Source of the DNA: Actinomycetota bacterium
Lineage (GTDB): Bacteria > Actinomycetota > Actinomycetes > Nanopelagicales > Nanopelagicaceae
DNA length: 64,000 bases
Assembly: GCA_947449535.1 (NCBI GenBank)
Contig: CANFRP010000005.1
Span: forward strand, 1-64,000
Direction: 5' to 3'
Position 1 is the first letter of the stretch, and each line of letters begins with the position of its first letter. This document shows, in pieces, positions 1 to 12,088 of the stretch. The position numbers were made by a program, and so were the translations under genes. The notes under the pieces were generated by a model that had not been told where the DNA came from, made no database searches, and saw only the letters and a program-made list of their open reading frames with translations.

Positions 1-1486
1 TGAAGAAGTAATTGCTAAGTGGGATCCGGTACTTGGTCTGGAAGTTCACGTAGAACTCAATACCAATTCCAAGATGTTTTGTGGATGCGCGACTGAATTT
101 GGTGCTGAACCAAATACTCAAACCTGCCCAGTCTGCCTCGCACTTCCTGGCGCACTGCCTGTTGTTAATGAGAAAGCGATCGAATCGACCATATTGATTG
201 GGCTAGCGCTCAACTGCAAGATCGCTCCTTACTCACGTTTTGCTCGTAAAAATTATTTCTACCCCGATATGCCGAAGAACTTCCAGATCTCTCAATATGA
301 CGAGCCAATCTGCTTTGATGGATATGTTGATGTTGAAATCGATACCGACGAGGGACCCAAGCAATTTCGCATCGAAGTCGAGCGCGTTCATATGGAGGAA
401 GACACAGGTAAGTCACTTCACGTGGGTGGTGCAACCGGTCGAATCCACGGCGCCGACTACTCATTGCTCGACTACAACCGCGCCGGTATTCCACTCGTTG
501 AAATCGTGACCAAAATTGTTCCAGGGACCGGTAAATACGCACCAGAAGTCGCCCGGGCATATGTCGCTGAGCTTCGAGATATTTTGCGTGGCCTCAAAGT
601 CTCTGATGTGAAGATGGAGCAGGGCTCACTTCGTTGTGACGCCAACGTTTCCTTAAAGCCCATTGGCTCAGATGTTTTGGGTACCCGTTCTGAAACTAAA
701 AATGTGAACTCATTGCGATCTGTCGAACGCGCTATTCGCGGTGAGATGATCCGTCACGCTGAATTGTTAAATGAGGGCAAGAAAGTTAAGCAAGAGACGC
801 GCCACTTCCAAGAGGAGACCGGACTTACTCGCTCTGGTCGCTCCAAGGAGCAGGCCGAGGATTACCGCTACTTCCCAGATCCAGATTTAGTTCCCGTAAC
901 ACCAGCTGCATCATGGATTGAAGAACTTCGCGCAACTCTTCCGGAGAAGCCATCGCTTCGTCGTGCACGTTTGCAAGAGGCATGGGGTGTACCGGATAAA
1001 GAGATGGCAGCACTCGTTAATGCCGAGCTGCTCGATGTTGTGGAAGAGACTGTGGGCCTCGGCGCAGATCCAGCAAAAGCTCGTACTTGGTGGATGGGTG
1101 AAATTTCACGTATCGCCAACGAAAAGGAAGTTACTGCCACATCACTTATTACTCCTGCCCAAGTCGCAGAAATCGTTGCCCTTGTTGCATCAGGAGATCT
1201 GACCGACAAACTTGCCCGCCAAGTTGTCGATGGTGTTATTGCTGGCGAAGGTTCACCTTCCCAAGTTATCGAAAAGCGTGGTCTCAAAGTCGTCTCTGAT
1301 GATTCAGCGTTGATGGCTGCGATTGAAGCAGCTATCGCTGCTCAGCCAGATACTGCAGAGCGCATTCGTGGCGGCAATATTCCAGCAGCAGGTGCGCTTA
1401 TTGGCGCAGTCATGAAAGCCACAGGCGGACAAGCAGATGCGGCTAAAGTTCGCGAGCTATTGTTAAAGCACTTAGGCCAGGGATAA
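1..1486 (+). CDS. gatB: Aspartyl/glutamyl-tRNA(Asn/Gln) amidotransferase subunit B (5' end outside window)
   Basis: Subunit B of the GatCAB complex, which amidates Glu-tRNA(Gln) or Asp-tRNA(Asn) in the cytoplasm. The reading frame is open from base 2, so the start lies upstream and the first ATG at 74 is internal: the residues before it include GLEVHVEL, a conserved GatB N-terminal motif. About 494 residues are visible, close to the full family length. The cysteine pair CPVCLALPG and the block [16 protein letters not shown] are typical of the GatB cradle domain; the C-terminal part matches the helical GatB/YqeY tail that binds tRNA. The stop is 20 bp before ilvD. Identification is firm; only the missing N-terminus is uncertain. 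Confidence 0.95.
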   Translation, partial: EEVIAKWDPVLGLEVHVELNTNSKMFCGCATEFGAEPNTQTCPVCLALPGALPVVNEKAIESTILIGLALNCKIAPYSRFARKNYFYPDMPKNFQISQYDEPICFDGYVDVEIDTDEGPKQFRIEVERVHMEEDTGKSLHVGGATGRIHGADYSLLDYNRAGIPLVEIVTKIVPGTGKYAPEVARAYVAELRDILRGLKVSDVKMEQGSLRCDANVSLKPIGSDVLGTRSETKNVNSLRSVERAIRGEMIRHAELLNEGKKVKQETRHFQEETGLTRSGRSKEQAEDYRYFPDPDLVPVTPAASWIEELRATLPEKPSLRRARLQEAWGVPDKEMAALVNAELLDVVEETVGLGADPAKARTWWMGEISRIANEKEVTATSLITPAQVAEIVALVASGDLTDKLARQVVDGVIAGEGSPSQVIEKRGLKVVSDDSALMAAIEAAIAAQPDTAERIRGGNIPAAGALIGAVMKATGGQADAAKVRELLLKHLGQG

Positions 1487-1506
1487 AAGGTTAAGAAAGA
1501 GGAGCC

Positions 1507-3183
1507 ATGAGCAATCCAATGAAGCCACGTTCTGGAATGGTCACTGATGGCATGGAACGTGCTCCGGCTCGCGGAATGCTGCGCGCAGTTGGCATGGGGG
1601 ATGATGATTGGGTTAAACCACAGATCGGTATTGCCTCATCGTGGAATGAAATTACTCCCTGCAATCTTTCGCTTGATCGTTTAGCTAAGGCATCTCGCAA
1701 AGGTGTAATCGATGCTGGTGGATTCCCGATGCAATTTGGCACCATCTCAGTATCAGATGGAATTTCTATGGGCCATGAAGGTATGCACTTCTCATTGGTC
1801 TCTCGCGAAGTTATTGCAGACTCAGTAGAAACCGTCATGCAGGCAGAGCGCCTAGATGGCATGGTGACATTTGCCGGTTGTGACAAATCACTTCCTGGCA
1901 TGATGATGGCGGCAGCTCGTATCGATGTTGCCAGCGTCTTTGTTTATGCAGGATCAACATTGGCCGGAAATGTGGATGGCAAAGATGTCACCATTATCGA
2001 TGCCTTTGAAGCAGTCGGTGCCTGTGCTCGTGGACTAATTTCGCAAGAGCAAGTCGACAAGATTGAACGCGCAATCTGTCCGGGCGAAGGTGCTTGCGGT
2101 GGCATGTATACCGCTAACACTATGGCAGCGGTTGGCGAAGCAATTGGCCTCTCGCTTCCAGGGTCGGCATCACCTGCAGCAGTCGATCGTCGCCGCGATG
2201 ATTACGCCGTTAAATCTGGCGCCGCAGTTGTTGAATTAATTCGCAAGGGGATCACTACTCGCGATATTTTGACAAAGAAGGCATTTGAGAATGCAATCAC
2301 AGTCGTGATGGCACTGGGTGGATCTACCAATGCAGTTCTTCACTTACTTGCCATCGCCAATGAAGCGGAAGTTGATCTCACGCTCGAAGATTTCCATCGA
2401 ATTGGATCAAAAGTGCCACTACTGGGCGATCTCAAACCATTTGGTAAATACGTCATGACTGATGTCGATCGGGTCGGCGGAATTCCTGTGGTTATGCGCG
2501 CGCTCTTTGACGCCGGATATTTGCACGGTGATTGCCTCACCGTCACTGGCAAAACTTTGGCGGAAAATCTAGAAGAGATCACTCCACTTGATCCAGATGG
2601 TGAAGTTCTCCATGCCATCAAAACTCCGTTAGCACCAGGCGGGGGAATCACCATTCTTGGTGGGTCACTTGCACCCGAAGGCGCAGTCTGTAAGACAGCA
2701 GGAATTGAAGTGGAACATTTCGAAGGCCCGGCCCGGGTATTTGAACGCGAGCAATCTGCAATGGAAGCTTTAGAAAATGGCACCATTGTCGCTGGCGATG
2801 TTGTTGTTATTCGCTACGAAGGTCCCAAGGGAGGACCGGGAATGCGCGAAATGTTGATGATTACTGGTGCAATCAAGGGCGCCGGTCTCGGTAAATCAAC
2901 ACTACTTCTCACCGATGGTCGCTTCTCTGGCGGATCTACTGGACTTTGCGTAGGACACGTTGCACCGGAAGCAGTTGATGGGGGACCGATCGCATTTATT
3001 AAAGATGGTGATCGCATCCGCATTAATACCGTCGATCGCACATTGGATCTTTTGGTTGATGAAGCAGAAATGACCGAGCGCCGTAAACACTTCGCACCCG
3101 TCCCACATAAATTTAAGCGAGGCGTCCTTGCGAAATATGCCAAGGTCGTGGGTTCGGCCTCACAGGGCGCGGTCTGCTCTTAA
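1507..3183 (+). CDS. ilvD: Dihydroxy-acid dehydratase
   Basis: Fe-S dehydratase that converts 2,3-dihydroxy-isovalerate and 2,3-dihydroxy-3-methylvalerate to the 2-keto acids, the shared step of valine, leucine and isoleucine synthesis. At 558 residues it is of usual length. The three cluster cysteines are visible: C52 in TPCN, C125 in GCDKSLPG and C197 in [15 protein letters not shown]. That three-Cys pattern is known for both [2Fe-2S] and [4Fe-4S] forms. AGAGGAG lies 5 bp before the ATG. It stands just ahead of the ilvB attenuator, so it is probably transcribed separately from ilvBNC although it serves the same pathway. Confidence 0.96.
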   Translation: MSNPMKPRSGMVTDGMERAPARGMLRAVGMGDDDWVKPQIGIASSWNEITPCNLSLDRLAKASRKGVIDAGGFPMQFGTISVSDGISMGHEGMHFSLVSREVIADSVETVMQAERLDGMVTFAGCDKSLPGMMMAAARIDVASVFVYAGSTLAGNVDGKDVTIIDAFEAVGACARGLISQEQVDKIERAICPGEGACGGMYTANTMAAVGEAIGLSLPGSASPAAVDRRRDDYAVKSGAAVVELIRKGITTRDILTKKAFENAITVVMALGGSTNAVLHLLAIANEAEVDLTLEDFHRIGSKVPLLGDLKPFGKYVMTDVDRVGGIPVVMRALFDAGYLHGDCLTVTGKTLAENLEEITPLDPDGEVLHAIKTPLAPGGGITILGGSLAPEGAVCKTAGIEVEHFEGPARVFEREQSAMEALENGTIVAGDVVVIRYEGPKGGPGMREMLMITGAIKGAGLGKSTLLLTDGRFSGGSTGLCVGHVAPEAVDGGPIAFIKDGDRIRINTVDRTLDLLVDEAEMTERRKHFAPVPHKFKRGVLAKYAKVVGSASQGAVCS

Positions 3184-3230
3184 TTCGTTCAGAAAGCCCT
3201 GACCAAATAATGAGATCTCCGTCTCAGGGG

Positions 3231-3259
3231 TTGACTCATGGCTGTGCTCGCGCGAGAAT
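3231..3259 (+). promoter_or_regulatory. Putative promoter of the ilvB operon
   Basis: TTGACT (3231-3236) and GAGAAT (3254-3259) are separated by exactly 17 bp, a good sigma-70/SigA-type match. A start seven bases after the -10 box falls on the A of the leader-peptide ATG at 3266, so the leader peptide would be translated from a leaderless mRNA. No transcript data were available; the call rests on spacing and position only. Confidence 0.6.
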
Positions 3260-3265
3260 TAGCGC

Positions 3266-3304
3266 ATGACATCATCAGTGGTGATTCGAGAGCGCGCGAT
3301 CTAG
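3266..3304 (+). CDS. ilv operon leader peptide (MTSSVVIRERAI)
   Basis: A 12-codon ORF, too short for normal gene callers, lying between the ilvB promoter and an intrinsic terminator. Codons 5-7 are Val-Val-Ile and codon 12 is Ile, that is, four of twelve residues are products of the operon it precedes. Ribosome-mediated attenuation with Val/Ile/Leu-rich leader peptides is known before ilvB in actinobacteria such as Corynebacterium. No clear Shine-Dalgarno precedes the ATG, which matches the predicted start of transcription at its first base. The last codons and the stop lie inside the downstream hairpin, the arrangement expected for a ribosome position sensor. Confidence 0.72.
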   Translation: MTSSVVIRERAI

Positions 3305-3323
3305 TCCAACTAGATGGCGTGCT
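3291..3323 (+). promoter_or_regulatory. Attenuator hairpin overlapping the end of the leader peptide
   Basis: AGCGCGC (3291-3297) pairs with GCGTGCT (3317-3323), with one G-T pair, and ATCTAGT (3299-3305) pairs with ACTAGAT (3309-3315) around a CCA loop; G3298 and G3316 are the only mismatch. The 14-pair stem includes the leader stop codon TAG. It would form when ribosomes are absent and be opened by one reaching the stop. An alternative bulged pairing of AACT-GA-GG (3308-3317) with CCCCTCAGTT (3325-3334) would block the terminator, so it could act as antiterminator; that alternative is inference. Confidence 0.6.
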
Positions 3324-3324
3324 A

Positions 3325-3357
3325 CCCCTCAGTTAAACACTGAGGGGTTTCTCATTT
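3325..3357 (+). terminator. Intrinsic terminator/attenuator upstream of ilvB
   Basis: CCCCTCAGT (3325-3333) and ACTGAGGGG (3339-3347) form a perfect nine-pair stem with a five-base loop, followed by the T-rich run TTTCTCATTT. It lies 47 bp before the ilvB start and after the leader peptide, so it most likely acts as a conditional terminator of the ilvB operon and not as the terminator of ilvD. Confidence 0.8.
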
Positions 3358-3403
3358 AGCCACAACACATGAGCCACAACAATTAAGGAAGGGAGATGAA
3401 CAT

Positions 3404-5146
3404 ATGAGCAATCAGCAAATTACGGGGGCAAGTGCACTCGTCAAAGCGTTAGAGCTTTCTGGCGTTGACGTGATGTTCGGTATCCCTGGTGGTGCAATTC
3501 TTCCTGCTTATGATCCGATCTTTGACAGCCCGATCCGCCACATTTTGGTGCGCCACGAACAAGGCGCAGGACATGCGGCAACTGGCTACGCACAAGCGAC
3601 TGGAAAAGTTGGCGTGTGTATCGCTACCTCCGGACCTGGTGCTACCAATTTAGTTACTCCACTTGCTGATGCGCAGATGGACTCAGTTCCGATCGTGGCC
3701 ATCACGGGTCAAGTCTCTTCAGGCGCAATCGGCACAGATGCTTTCCAAGAAGCCGATATTCGCGGAATCACGATGCCAGTAACCAAGCACAGCTTCCTTG
3801 TTACCGATCCAGCAGATATCGCAGGCGCAGTTGCGCAGGCATTTCATATTGCAAGCACGGGTCGCCCAGGTGCAGTCCTTGTCGATATCGCAAAAGATGC
3901 GCTACAGAAGATGACAGATTTCAATTATCCAAAAGATATAAAGCTTGCTGGTTACCACCCGGTGATGGTGCCGGACGAAGGCGCCGTTCGTGATGCCGCT
4001 CGTTTGATCGCAGAATCTAAATCGCCCGTTCTCTACGTTGGTGGCGGAGTCATTAGATCAGAAGCGCACAAAGAGTTAATGAAGCTCGCTGAACTTACCG
4101 GTGCACCAGTTGTCACAACATTGATGGCTCGTGGCGGATTCCCTGACTCTCATCCTCAGCATCTTGGTATGCCGGGAATGCACGGAACAGTTGCTGCAGT
4201 AACTGCACTTCAGAAATCAGATCTGCTCATTACTTTAGGAGCCCGCTTTGATGATCGTGTTACTGGAAAGCTTTCAACTTTTGCCCCGAGTGCAAAAGTT
4301 ATTCATGCAGATATAGATCCAGCGGAAATTGGCAAGAATCGTCGTGCAGATGTTGCACTCGTGGGAGATCTTAAAATCACTATTGATGCGCTAATTCCAG
4401 CCGTCAAACATGAATTCAAGAAGTCCCAACCTGATCTCACTGAATGGTGGACGTTAGTTAATTCATATCGTTCTAAATTCCCATTGGGTTATGACCATCC
4501 TGAAGATGGCTCACTCTCACCTCAATATGTGATTGAACGGCTTGGAAAAATCGCTGGCCCAGATGCAATTTATGTTGCAGGTGTGGGACAACATCAGATG
4601 TGGGCTTCGCAATTTGTTAATTACGAGAATCCACGTACTTGGCTCAACTCTGGTGGCCTGGGCACAATGGGTTACGCAGTTCCTGCTGCCATGGGCGCAA
4701 AAGTGGGCGCACCAGATAAGACCGTGTGGGCGATCGATGGCGATGGTTGCTTCCAGATGACTAACCAAGAGTTAGTTACTTGTGCACTCAACAATATTCC
4801 GATCAAAGTCGCCATCATTAACAATGAAAGCCTCGGCATGGTTCGCCAATGGCAGACCCTGTTCTATAACGAGCGTTATTCCAATACCGAACTTCACTCC
4901 AAGCGCATTCCAGATTTCACCAAGTTGGCAGATGCGATGGGTTGCGTTGGACTTCGTTGCGATTCCAAGGACGATGTCGATAAGACAATCGCTCAAGCAA
5001 TGGAAATTAACGATCAACCGGTAGTAGTGGACTTCAGCGTATTCCGTGATGCCATGGTCTGGCCGATGGTTGCCGCTGGTGCATCTAATGATGACATTGT
5101 CGTTGCGCGTTCAATGGCACCTATCTGGGATTCACAGGAGCTCTGA
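3404..5146 (+). CDS. ilvB: Acetolactate synthase, large (catalytic) subunit
   Basis: ThDP- and FAD-dependent enzyme joining two pyruvates to acetolactate, or pyruvate and 2-ketobutyrate to acetohydroxybutyrate. It has 580 residues, the usual length. The ThDP-activating glutamate is E52 in [13 protein letters not shown], and the Mg/ThDP motif is DGDG (445-448) followed by NN. The middle FAD-type domain carries [21 protein letters not shown] lies nine bases before the ATG. An earlier ATG at 3396 opens only a three-codon frame that overlaps this start. It is the first gene of ilvBNC-serA-leuB-ilvE-cimA and follows the leader peptide/terminator, so it is probably attenuated by Val/Ile supply. The partner is IlvN, six bases downstream. 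Confidence 0.97.
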   Translation: MSNQQITGASALVKALELSGVDVMFGIPGGAILPAYDPIFDSPIRHILVRHEQGAGHAATGYAQATGKVGVCIATSGPGATNLVTPLADAQMDSVPIVAITGQVSSGAIGTDAFQEADIRGITMPVTKHSFLVTDPADIAGAVAQAFHIASTGRPGAVLVDIAKDALQKMTDFNYPKDIKLAGYHPVMVPDEGAVRDAARLIAESKSPVLYVGGGVIRSEAHKELMKLAELTGAPVVTTLMARGGFPDSHPQHLGMPGMHGTVAAVTALQKSDLLITLGARFDDRVTGKLSTFAPSAKVIHADIDPAEIGKNRRADVALVGDLKITIDALIPAVKHEFKKSQPDLTEWWTLVNSYRSKFPLGYDHPEDGSLSPQYVIERLGKIAGPDAIYVAGVGQHQMWASQFVNYENPRTWLNSGGLGTMGYAVPAAMGAKVGAPDKTVWAIDGDGCFQMTNQELVTCALNNIPIKVAIINNESLGMVRQWQTLFYNERYSNTELHSKRIPDFTKLADAMGCVGLRCDSKDDVDKTIAQAMEINDQPVVVDFSVFRDAMVWPMVAAGASNDDIVVARSMAPIWDSQEL

Positions 5147-5151
5147 TTAAT

Positions 5152-5658
5152 ATGACAACAAGGCAGAAGCACACACTCTCCGTTCTCGTAGAGAACAGCC
5201 CTGGCGTACTTGCTCGCGTCTCTTCTTTATTCTCGCGTCGCGCTTACAACATCGATTCACTTGCTGTGGGTCCAACAGAAAATCCTGATTATTCACGAAT
5301 GACAATTGTGATTGATGTTGAAGGTCATGCCCTTGAGCAAGTCGTGCAACAACTCGACAAGCTCGTCAATGTCATCAGCATTACCGAACTCGATCCCATC
5401 GTTTCGGTGCAGCGCGAACTTCTCTTGGTGAAAGTCGCGACCACTGCGACCACTCGTTCGCAGGTCCTTGAGACCGTTCAACTTTTCCGAGCCAAAGTCG
5501 TCGATGTTGCACAAGATGCAGTCACGATCGAGGCGACCGGAAATGCTGAGAAGATCCAAGCTCTCCTCAGCGTGCTTGAGCCATATGGCATTAAGGAATT
5601 GGTCCAATCTGGGCTTGTCGCGATCTCGCGCGGGCTCAAGACTGGGTCAAATCAATAA
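5152..5658 (+). CDS. ilvN: Acetolactate synthase, small (regulatory) subunit
   Basis: Regulatory subunit that binds IlvB and gives valine feedback control. At 168 residues it has the two-domain form: an N-terminal ACT domain (about 7-80, beginning HTLSVLVENSPGVLARVSSLFSRRAYNIDSL in pattern) and a C-terminal acetolactate synthase small-subunit domain with QRELLLVKV. It begins five bases after the ilvB stop, so translation is probably coupled. The family assignment is secure. Confidence 0.96.
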   Translation: MTTRQKHTLSVLVENSPGVLARVSSLFSRRAYNIDSLAVGPTENPDYSRMTIVIDVEGHALEQVVQQLDKLVNVISITELDPIVSVQRELLLVKVATTATTRSQVLETVQLFRAKVVDVAQDAVTIEATGNAEKIQALLSVLEPYGIKELVQSGLVAISRGLKTGSNQ

Positions 5659-5675
5659 TTTCAACGCTTTAGAAT
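5647..5675 (+). promoter_or_regulatory. Possible secondary promoter before ilvC
   Basis: TAGAAT at 5670-5675 fits a -10 box and lies in the 80-bp gap between ilvN and ilvC; the -35 region (5647-5652) is poor. A separate ilvC promoter is known in other actinobacteria. Weak evidence, listed because the gap is longer than others in the operon. Confidence 0.25.
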
Positions 5676-5678
5676 TAA

Positions 5679-8355
<2,677 letters not shown>

Positions 8356-8357
8356 AT

Positions 8358-9410
8358 ATGTCTAATAGTTCCAAGGTGAGTTTCAATCTAGCAGTCATTG
8401 CTGGCGATGGAATTGGTCCTGAGGTTGTTGCCGAAGGTATCAAAGTCTTGGATGCAGTATCTGCAAAGTACGGTGTCACATTTGCAAAGACGGAATATGA
8501 CCTCGGTGCCAAGTATTGGCACAATACCGGGGAGACTCTTCCAGACTCTGTGCTTGCAGATCTCGCTAAATCAGATGTTATTCTCTTGGGCGCAGTCGGA
8601 GATCCGACCGTACCCAGCGGCGTGCTTGAACGCGGCCTCTTATTAAAGCTTCGTTTTGCATTTGATCACTACATCAATCTTCGTCCCGCCAAACTTTGGC
8701 CGGGCACCAAGTCACCACTTGCTGGTGATCCTGCAATTGATTTCATCGTTGTCCGGGAAGGAACCGAAGGGCCATACGTTGGCGCTGGCGGAGTTCTGGC
8801 TTTCGGCACCGAAAATGAAATTGCTACAGAGGAATCACTCAATACTCGTCGCGGAGCTGAGCGCGTTATTCGCGATGCTTTTGCCCGCGCATCGGCTCGC
8901 CCGCGCAAGAAGTTGACCCTGGTCCATAAGAACAATGTGCTTACTCGCGCTGGTGGACTTTGGACTCGCACCTTTAACGATGTCGCTAAGGAATTTCCAG
9001 ATATCACAACGGATTATTTACATGTTGATGCAGCGTCCATGTTCTTTGTTACCAATCCAGAGCGCTTTGATGTAGTTGTTACCGATAACCTCTTCGGAGA
9101 TATCTTGACTGATATTGCTGCTGCAATCTGTGGCGGAATAGGACTTGCCGCTTCGGGCAATATCAATCCAACCGGAAAATTCCCATCAATGTTCGAGCCA
9201 GTACACGGCTCTGCTCCAGATATTGCCGGCAAGAATCTTGCTGATCCGACCGCAACCGTCATGTCAGTTGCGATGTTGCTTTCACACCTTGGTCTCAATG
9301 AGGCTGCTGCCGACGTTGAGCGCGCAGTTGCAGCAGACTTACTTTCTCGTGGCGATTCCAAACGCAGTACTTCGGAAATTGGAAGTGCGCTAGCAGGGGC
9401 CGTGAAGTAA
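8358..9410 (+). CDS. leuB: 3-isopropylmalate dehydrogenase
   Basis: NAD- and Mg-dependent oxidative decarboxylase of the leucine pathway; also acts on 3-methylmalate when citramalate synthase feeds isoleucine synthesis. At 350 residues it is the actinobacterial form. Visible motifs are GDGIGPEV at the N-terminus, the substrate loop [15 protein letters not shown], and [26 protein letters not shown] with [15 protein letters not shown], the NAD and metal region. It begins two bases after serA and its stop abuts the ilvE ATG. The presence of cimA two genes downstream makes a double role in leucine and isoleucine synthesis likely. Confidence 0.95.
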   Translation: MSNSSKVSFNLAVIAGDGIGPEVVAEGIKVLDAVSAKYGVTFAKTEYDLGAKYWHNTGETLPDSVLADLAKSDVILLGAVGDPTVPSGVLERGLLLKLRFAFDHYINLRPAKLWPGTKSPLAGDPAIDFIVVREGTEGPYVGAGGVLAFGTENEIATEESLNTRRGAERVIRDAFARASARPRKKLTLVHKNNVLTRAGGLWTRTFNDVAKEFPDITTDYLHVDAASMFFVTNPERFDVVVTDNLFGDILTDIAAAICGGIGLAASGNINPTGKFPSMFEPVHGSAPDIAGKNLADPTATVMSVAMLLSHLGLNEAAADVERAVAADLLSRGDSKRSTSEIGSALAGAVK

Positions 9411-10496
9411 ATGAAAGTAAATCTCACTCCTAATCCATCACCTGTATCTGACGCTGATCGCACCGCAAAAATTGCGGAAGGTGGGTTTGGTAAGCACTAC
9501 ACCGACAATATGGTGATTGCGAATTGGAGCGAGGCCGATGGTTGGAGCGATGCCACGCTTCAGGCTTATGGTCCGATCACACTTGATCCAGCAACAGCGG
9601 TCTTTCATTATGGTCAAGAGATCTTTGAAGGAATGAAGGCTTACACACAGCCAGATGGAAGCATCTCGCTTTTTCGGCCGGAAGCAAATGCAGCTCGCTT
9701 TGCACGCAGCGCAGCGCGCCTTGCACTTCCAGAAATGCCGATCGACTTCTTCGTCGATACCGTTAAAGAATTAGTGAAGCAGGATCGCAAGTGGACTCCG
9801 ACGCAGGTCGGCGAGTCGCTCTACATTCGCCCTTTCATGATCGCTACCGAAGTAGGACTTGGAGTTCGTCCATCAAATAAGGCGATGTACTTACTAATCG
9901 CAACTCCAGCATCTGCATATTTCAATGCCTCCAAAGCAGTCACAGTATGGATCTCTACCGAATTCGTTCGCGCAGCTCCCGGCGGTACTGGTGAGGCAAA
10001 ATGCGGCGGCAACTACGCAGCATCACTCGTTGCCCAAAAACAAGCCGCAACTCAAGGATGCGATCAAGTGGTCTGGTTAGATGCCAATGAACGCAAATGG
10101 GTGGAGGAGATGGGCGGCATGAACCTCTACTTCATCAAGGGCGTCGGCAAAGAAGCAACTGTTATTACCCCCAAGCTCACAGGAACACTTCTTCCTGGTA
10201 TCACTCGCGATTCAATTCTGACGGTCGCGAAAGATCTCGGCTATAAAGTTGAAGAGACAATGCTGTCGATCGATGATTGGCGCGAGGGCGTTGCATCAGG
10301 TGAAATTACCGAAATTTTTGCATGTGGAACTGCTGCTGTAATCACTGCAGTTGGCGCAGCTAAGAGTGTGCACGGTACCTGGCCAACCGGCAATGGTGAG
10401 CCCGGCCCGATCACTATGGAGATTCGTAATCACTTGCTGGGCATTCAGCATGGGACCGTAGCGGATAAGCATGGATGGAATGTGAAGGTCTGTTAA
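9411..10496 (+). CDS. ilvE: Branched-chain amino acid aminotransferase
   Basis: PLP enzyme that makes valine, leucine and isoleucine from the keto acids with glutamate. At 361 residues it is the longer class IV form found in actinobacteria and eukaryotes. The pattern GQEIFEGMKAY lies near residue 70 and the PLP-binding lysine is K197 in GEAKCGGNYAAS. CGTAA near the C-terminus matches the phosphate loop. The ATG directly follows the leuB stop, and its own stop overlaps the cimA start by one base, so the three are co-translated. Confidence 0.95.
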   Translation: MKVNLTPNPSPVSDADRTAKIAEGGFGKHYTDNMVIANWSEADGWSDATLQAYGPITLDPATAVFHYGQEIFEGMKAYTQPDGSISLFRPEANAARFARSAARLALPEMPIDFFVDTVKELVKQDRKWTPTQVGESLYIRPFMIATEVGLGVRPSNKAMYLLIATPASAYFNASKAVTVWISTEFVRAAPGGTGEAKCGGNYAASLVAQKQAATQGCDQVVWLDANERKWVEEMGGMNLYFIKGVGKEATVITPKLTGTLLPGITRDSILTVAKDLGYKVEETMLSIDDWREGVASGEITEIFACGTAAVITAVGAAKSVHGTWPTGNGEPGPITMEIRNHLLGIQHGTVADKHGWNVKVC

Positions 10497-12079
10497 TGAA
10501 TGACAACTTTCATATCTATGACACCACCCTTCGTGATGGAGCCCAACAAGAAGGCTTAAATCTCACCGTTCATGACAAGCTTGCAATTGCGCGTCATCTC
10601 GATGATCTCGGGGTCGGTTTTATCGAAGGTGGATGGCCGGGCGCTAATCCAAAGGACACCGAATTTTTTAAGCGCGCCCAAACAGAGTTGAAATTAAAAA
10701 ATGCAACATTCGTTGCATTTGGCGCGACTCGTCGCCCAAATGTGAAGGCAGCTGATGACACTCTTCTTCGCGCACTTCAAGATTCCGGGGCGCCAGCAGT
10801 TACTTTGGTGGCCAAGAGCCATGATCGCCACGTCGATTTAGCTCTCAAAACCAACCTTGATGAGAATCTGGCGATGATCCGTGATTCAATTAAATTCTTG
10901 CGCGATGGTGGCCAACGAGTTTTTCTCGATGCCGAACATTTCTTTGATGGCTACCTTTCAAATAAGGCATACGCGCTAGAGGTTGTACGCACTGCTGCGG
11001 AAGCTGGCGCCGATGTCGTTGCCCTGTGTGACACAAACGGTGGAATGTTGCCGGATGAACTTTCCCAAGTTGTTCATGAAGTACTTGGTCTTTCAGGTGC
11101 GCGGCTTGGTATTCATTGCCACAACGACACAGGGTGCGCGATCGCTAACTCACTTGCTGCTGTTGCTGCAGGTGCCACTCACGTACAAGGAACCCTTAAC
11201 GGCTATGGAGAGCGCACCGGTAACGCCGATCTCGTCTCCATCATTGCTAATTTAGAATTGAAGAAGCAACAGAAGGTATTGCCCGAAGGATCACTTCGGG
11301 AAGCGTTTCGGATCTCCCATGCGGTAGCCGAAGTTACCAATGTCGCACCATCTCCTCGTCAGCCATTTGTTGGTGTTTCCGCCTTTGCTCATAAAGCTGG
11401 CTTGCATGCAAGTGCAATCAAAGTAGATCCCAATCTCTATCAGCACGAAGATCCAGCATCTGTCGGAAACGATATGCGCATGCTGGTCTCTGATATGGCT
11501 GGTCGCGCATCCATCGAATTGAAATCTGCCGAGCTGGGAGTGGAACTTGGCGATGATAAGGAAGTTGTCACTCGCGTGGTTGCTCGAGTCAAAGAGATGG
11601 AAGCTCGTGGCTATACCTTTGAAGCGGCTGATGCCTCCTTCGAACTTCTTCTTCGAGAAGAGATTGATGGAAAGCGAGCGCACTTCTTCACCATTAATCA
11701 TTGGGAGATCTCGGTCATTCGCGATGAGAAAGATTTGGTTACCTCTAAGGCCACCGTTTCCATCACTGCTGGCACAGAAGAGATTTCTGCCACCGGTACC
11801 GGAAATGGTCCAGTAAATGCAATCGATAACGCGCTCCGTTCTGGCCTGGAAGAAATTTATCCAGAACTCGCCGCGCTCGAACTTACTGATTACAAAGTTC
11901 GCATCCTCGAAGGTCGCCTTGGAACTGGTGCGATAACTCGCGTATTGGTAGAAACCAAAGATGCGCAAGGAGAGTGGAGCACTATTGGTGTCCACGAGAA
12001 TGTGATTGCAGCATCTGCTGCTGCGTTGGAAGATGCCGTGACATATGGCCTACTCCGTCAAGGACGCAAGCCCGAATAG
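10496..12079 (+). CDS. cimA: (R)-citramalate synthase
   Basis: HMGL-like acyltransferase that condenses pyruvate and acetyl-CoA to citramalate, giving a threonine-independent route to 2-ketobutyrate and isoleucine. The ATG at 10496 overlaps the ilvE stop; an in-frame ATG at 10475 would add seven residues. The 527-residue protein opens with YDTTLRDGAQQEGLNLT, has the metal-binding GIHCHNDTGCAIANS and ends in a LeuA-type allosteric dimer domain (about 405-525). The FIEGGWPGANPKD block separates CimA from isopropylmalate synthases. LeuB, in the same operon, can carry out a later step; leuCD and leuA are not in this window. Confidence 0.92.
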   Translation: MNDNFHIYDTTLRDGAQQEGLNLTVHDKLAIARHLDDLGVGFIEGGWPGANPKDTEFFKRAQTELKLKNATFVAFGATRRPNVKAADDTLLRALQDSGAPAVTLVAKSHDRHVDLALKTNLDENLAMIRDSIKFLRDGGQRVFLDAEHFFDGYLSNKAYALEVVRTAAEAGADVVALCDTNGGMLPDELSQVVHEVLGLSGARLGIHCHNDTGCAIANSLAAVAAGATHVQGTLNGYGERTGNADLVSIIANLELKKQQKVLPEGSLREAFRISHAVAEVTNVAPSPRQPFVGVSAFAHKAGLHASAIKVDPNLYQHEDPASVGNDMRMLVSDMAGRASIELKSAELGVELGDDKEVVTRVVARVKEMEARGYTFEAADASFELLLREEIDGKRAHFFTINHWEISVIRDEKDLVTSKATVSITAGTEEISATGTGNGPVNAIDNALRSGLEEIYPELAALELTDYKVRILEGRLGTGAITRVLVETKDAQGEWSTIGVHENVIAASAAALEDAVTYGLLRQGRKPE

Positions 12080-12082
12080 GTT
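12077..12082 (+). promoter_or_regulatory. Possible leaderless -10 box for xerC
   Basis: TAGGTT, which includes the cimA stop, lies six bases before the xerC ATG. In actinobacteria a TANNNT box at this distance commonly yields an mRNA starting at the ATG. No Shine-Dalgarno is seen. Overlap with a stop codon makes chance agreement more likely. Confidence 0.35.
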
Positions 12083-12088
12083 CGACTT

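Noticed and set aside
3198-3229. CCCTGA/TCAGGG inverted repeat as an ilvD terminator
   Set aside because: Six pairs with a 20-base loop and no T run; the stem ends in the ilvB -35 region. Too weak to call.
3396-3407. Three-codon ORF (Met-Asn-Ile) overlapping the ilvB ATG
   Set aside because: Its ATG is directly against the GGGAG site, too close to be used, and such short frames arise by chance.
11291-11995. Long minus-strand frame of 234 codons inside cimA
   Set aside because: It lies fully within a well-conserved gene, has no family pattern or ribosome-binding site and is a shadow frame.
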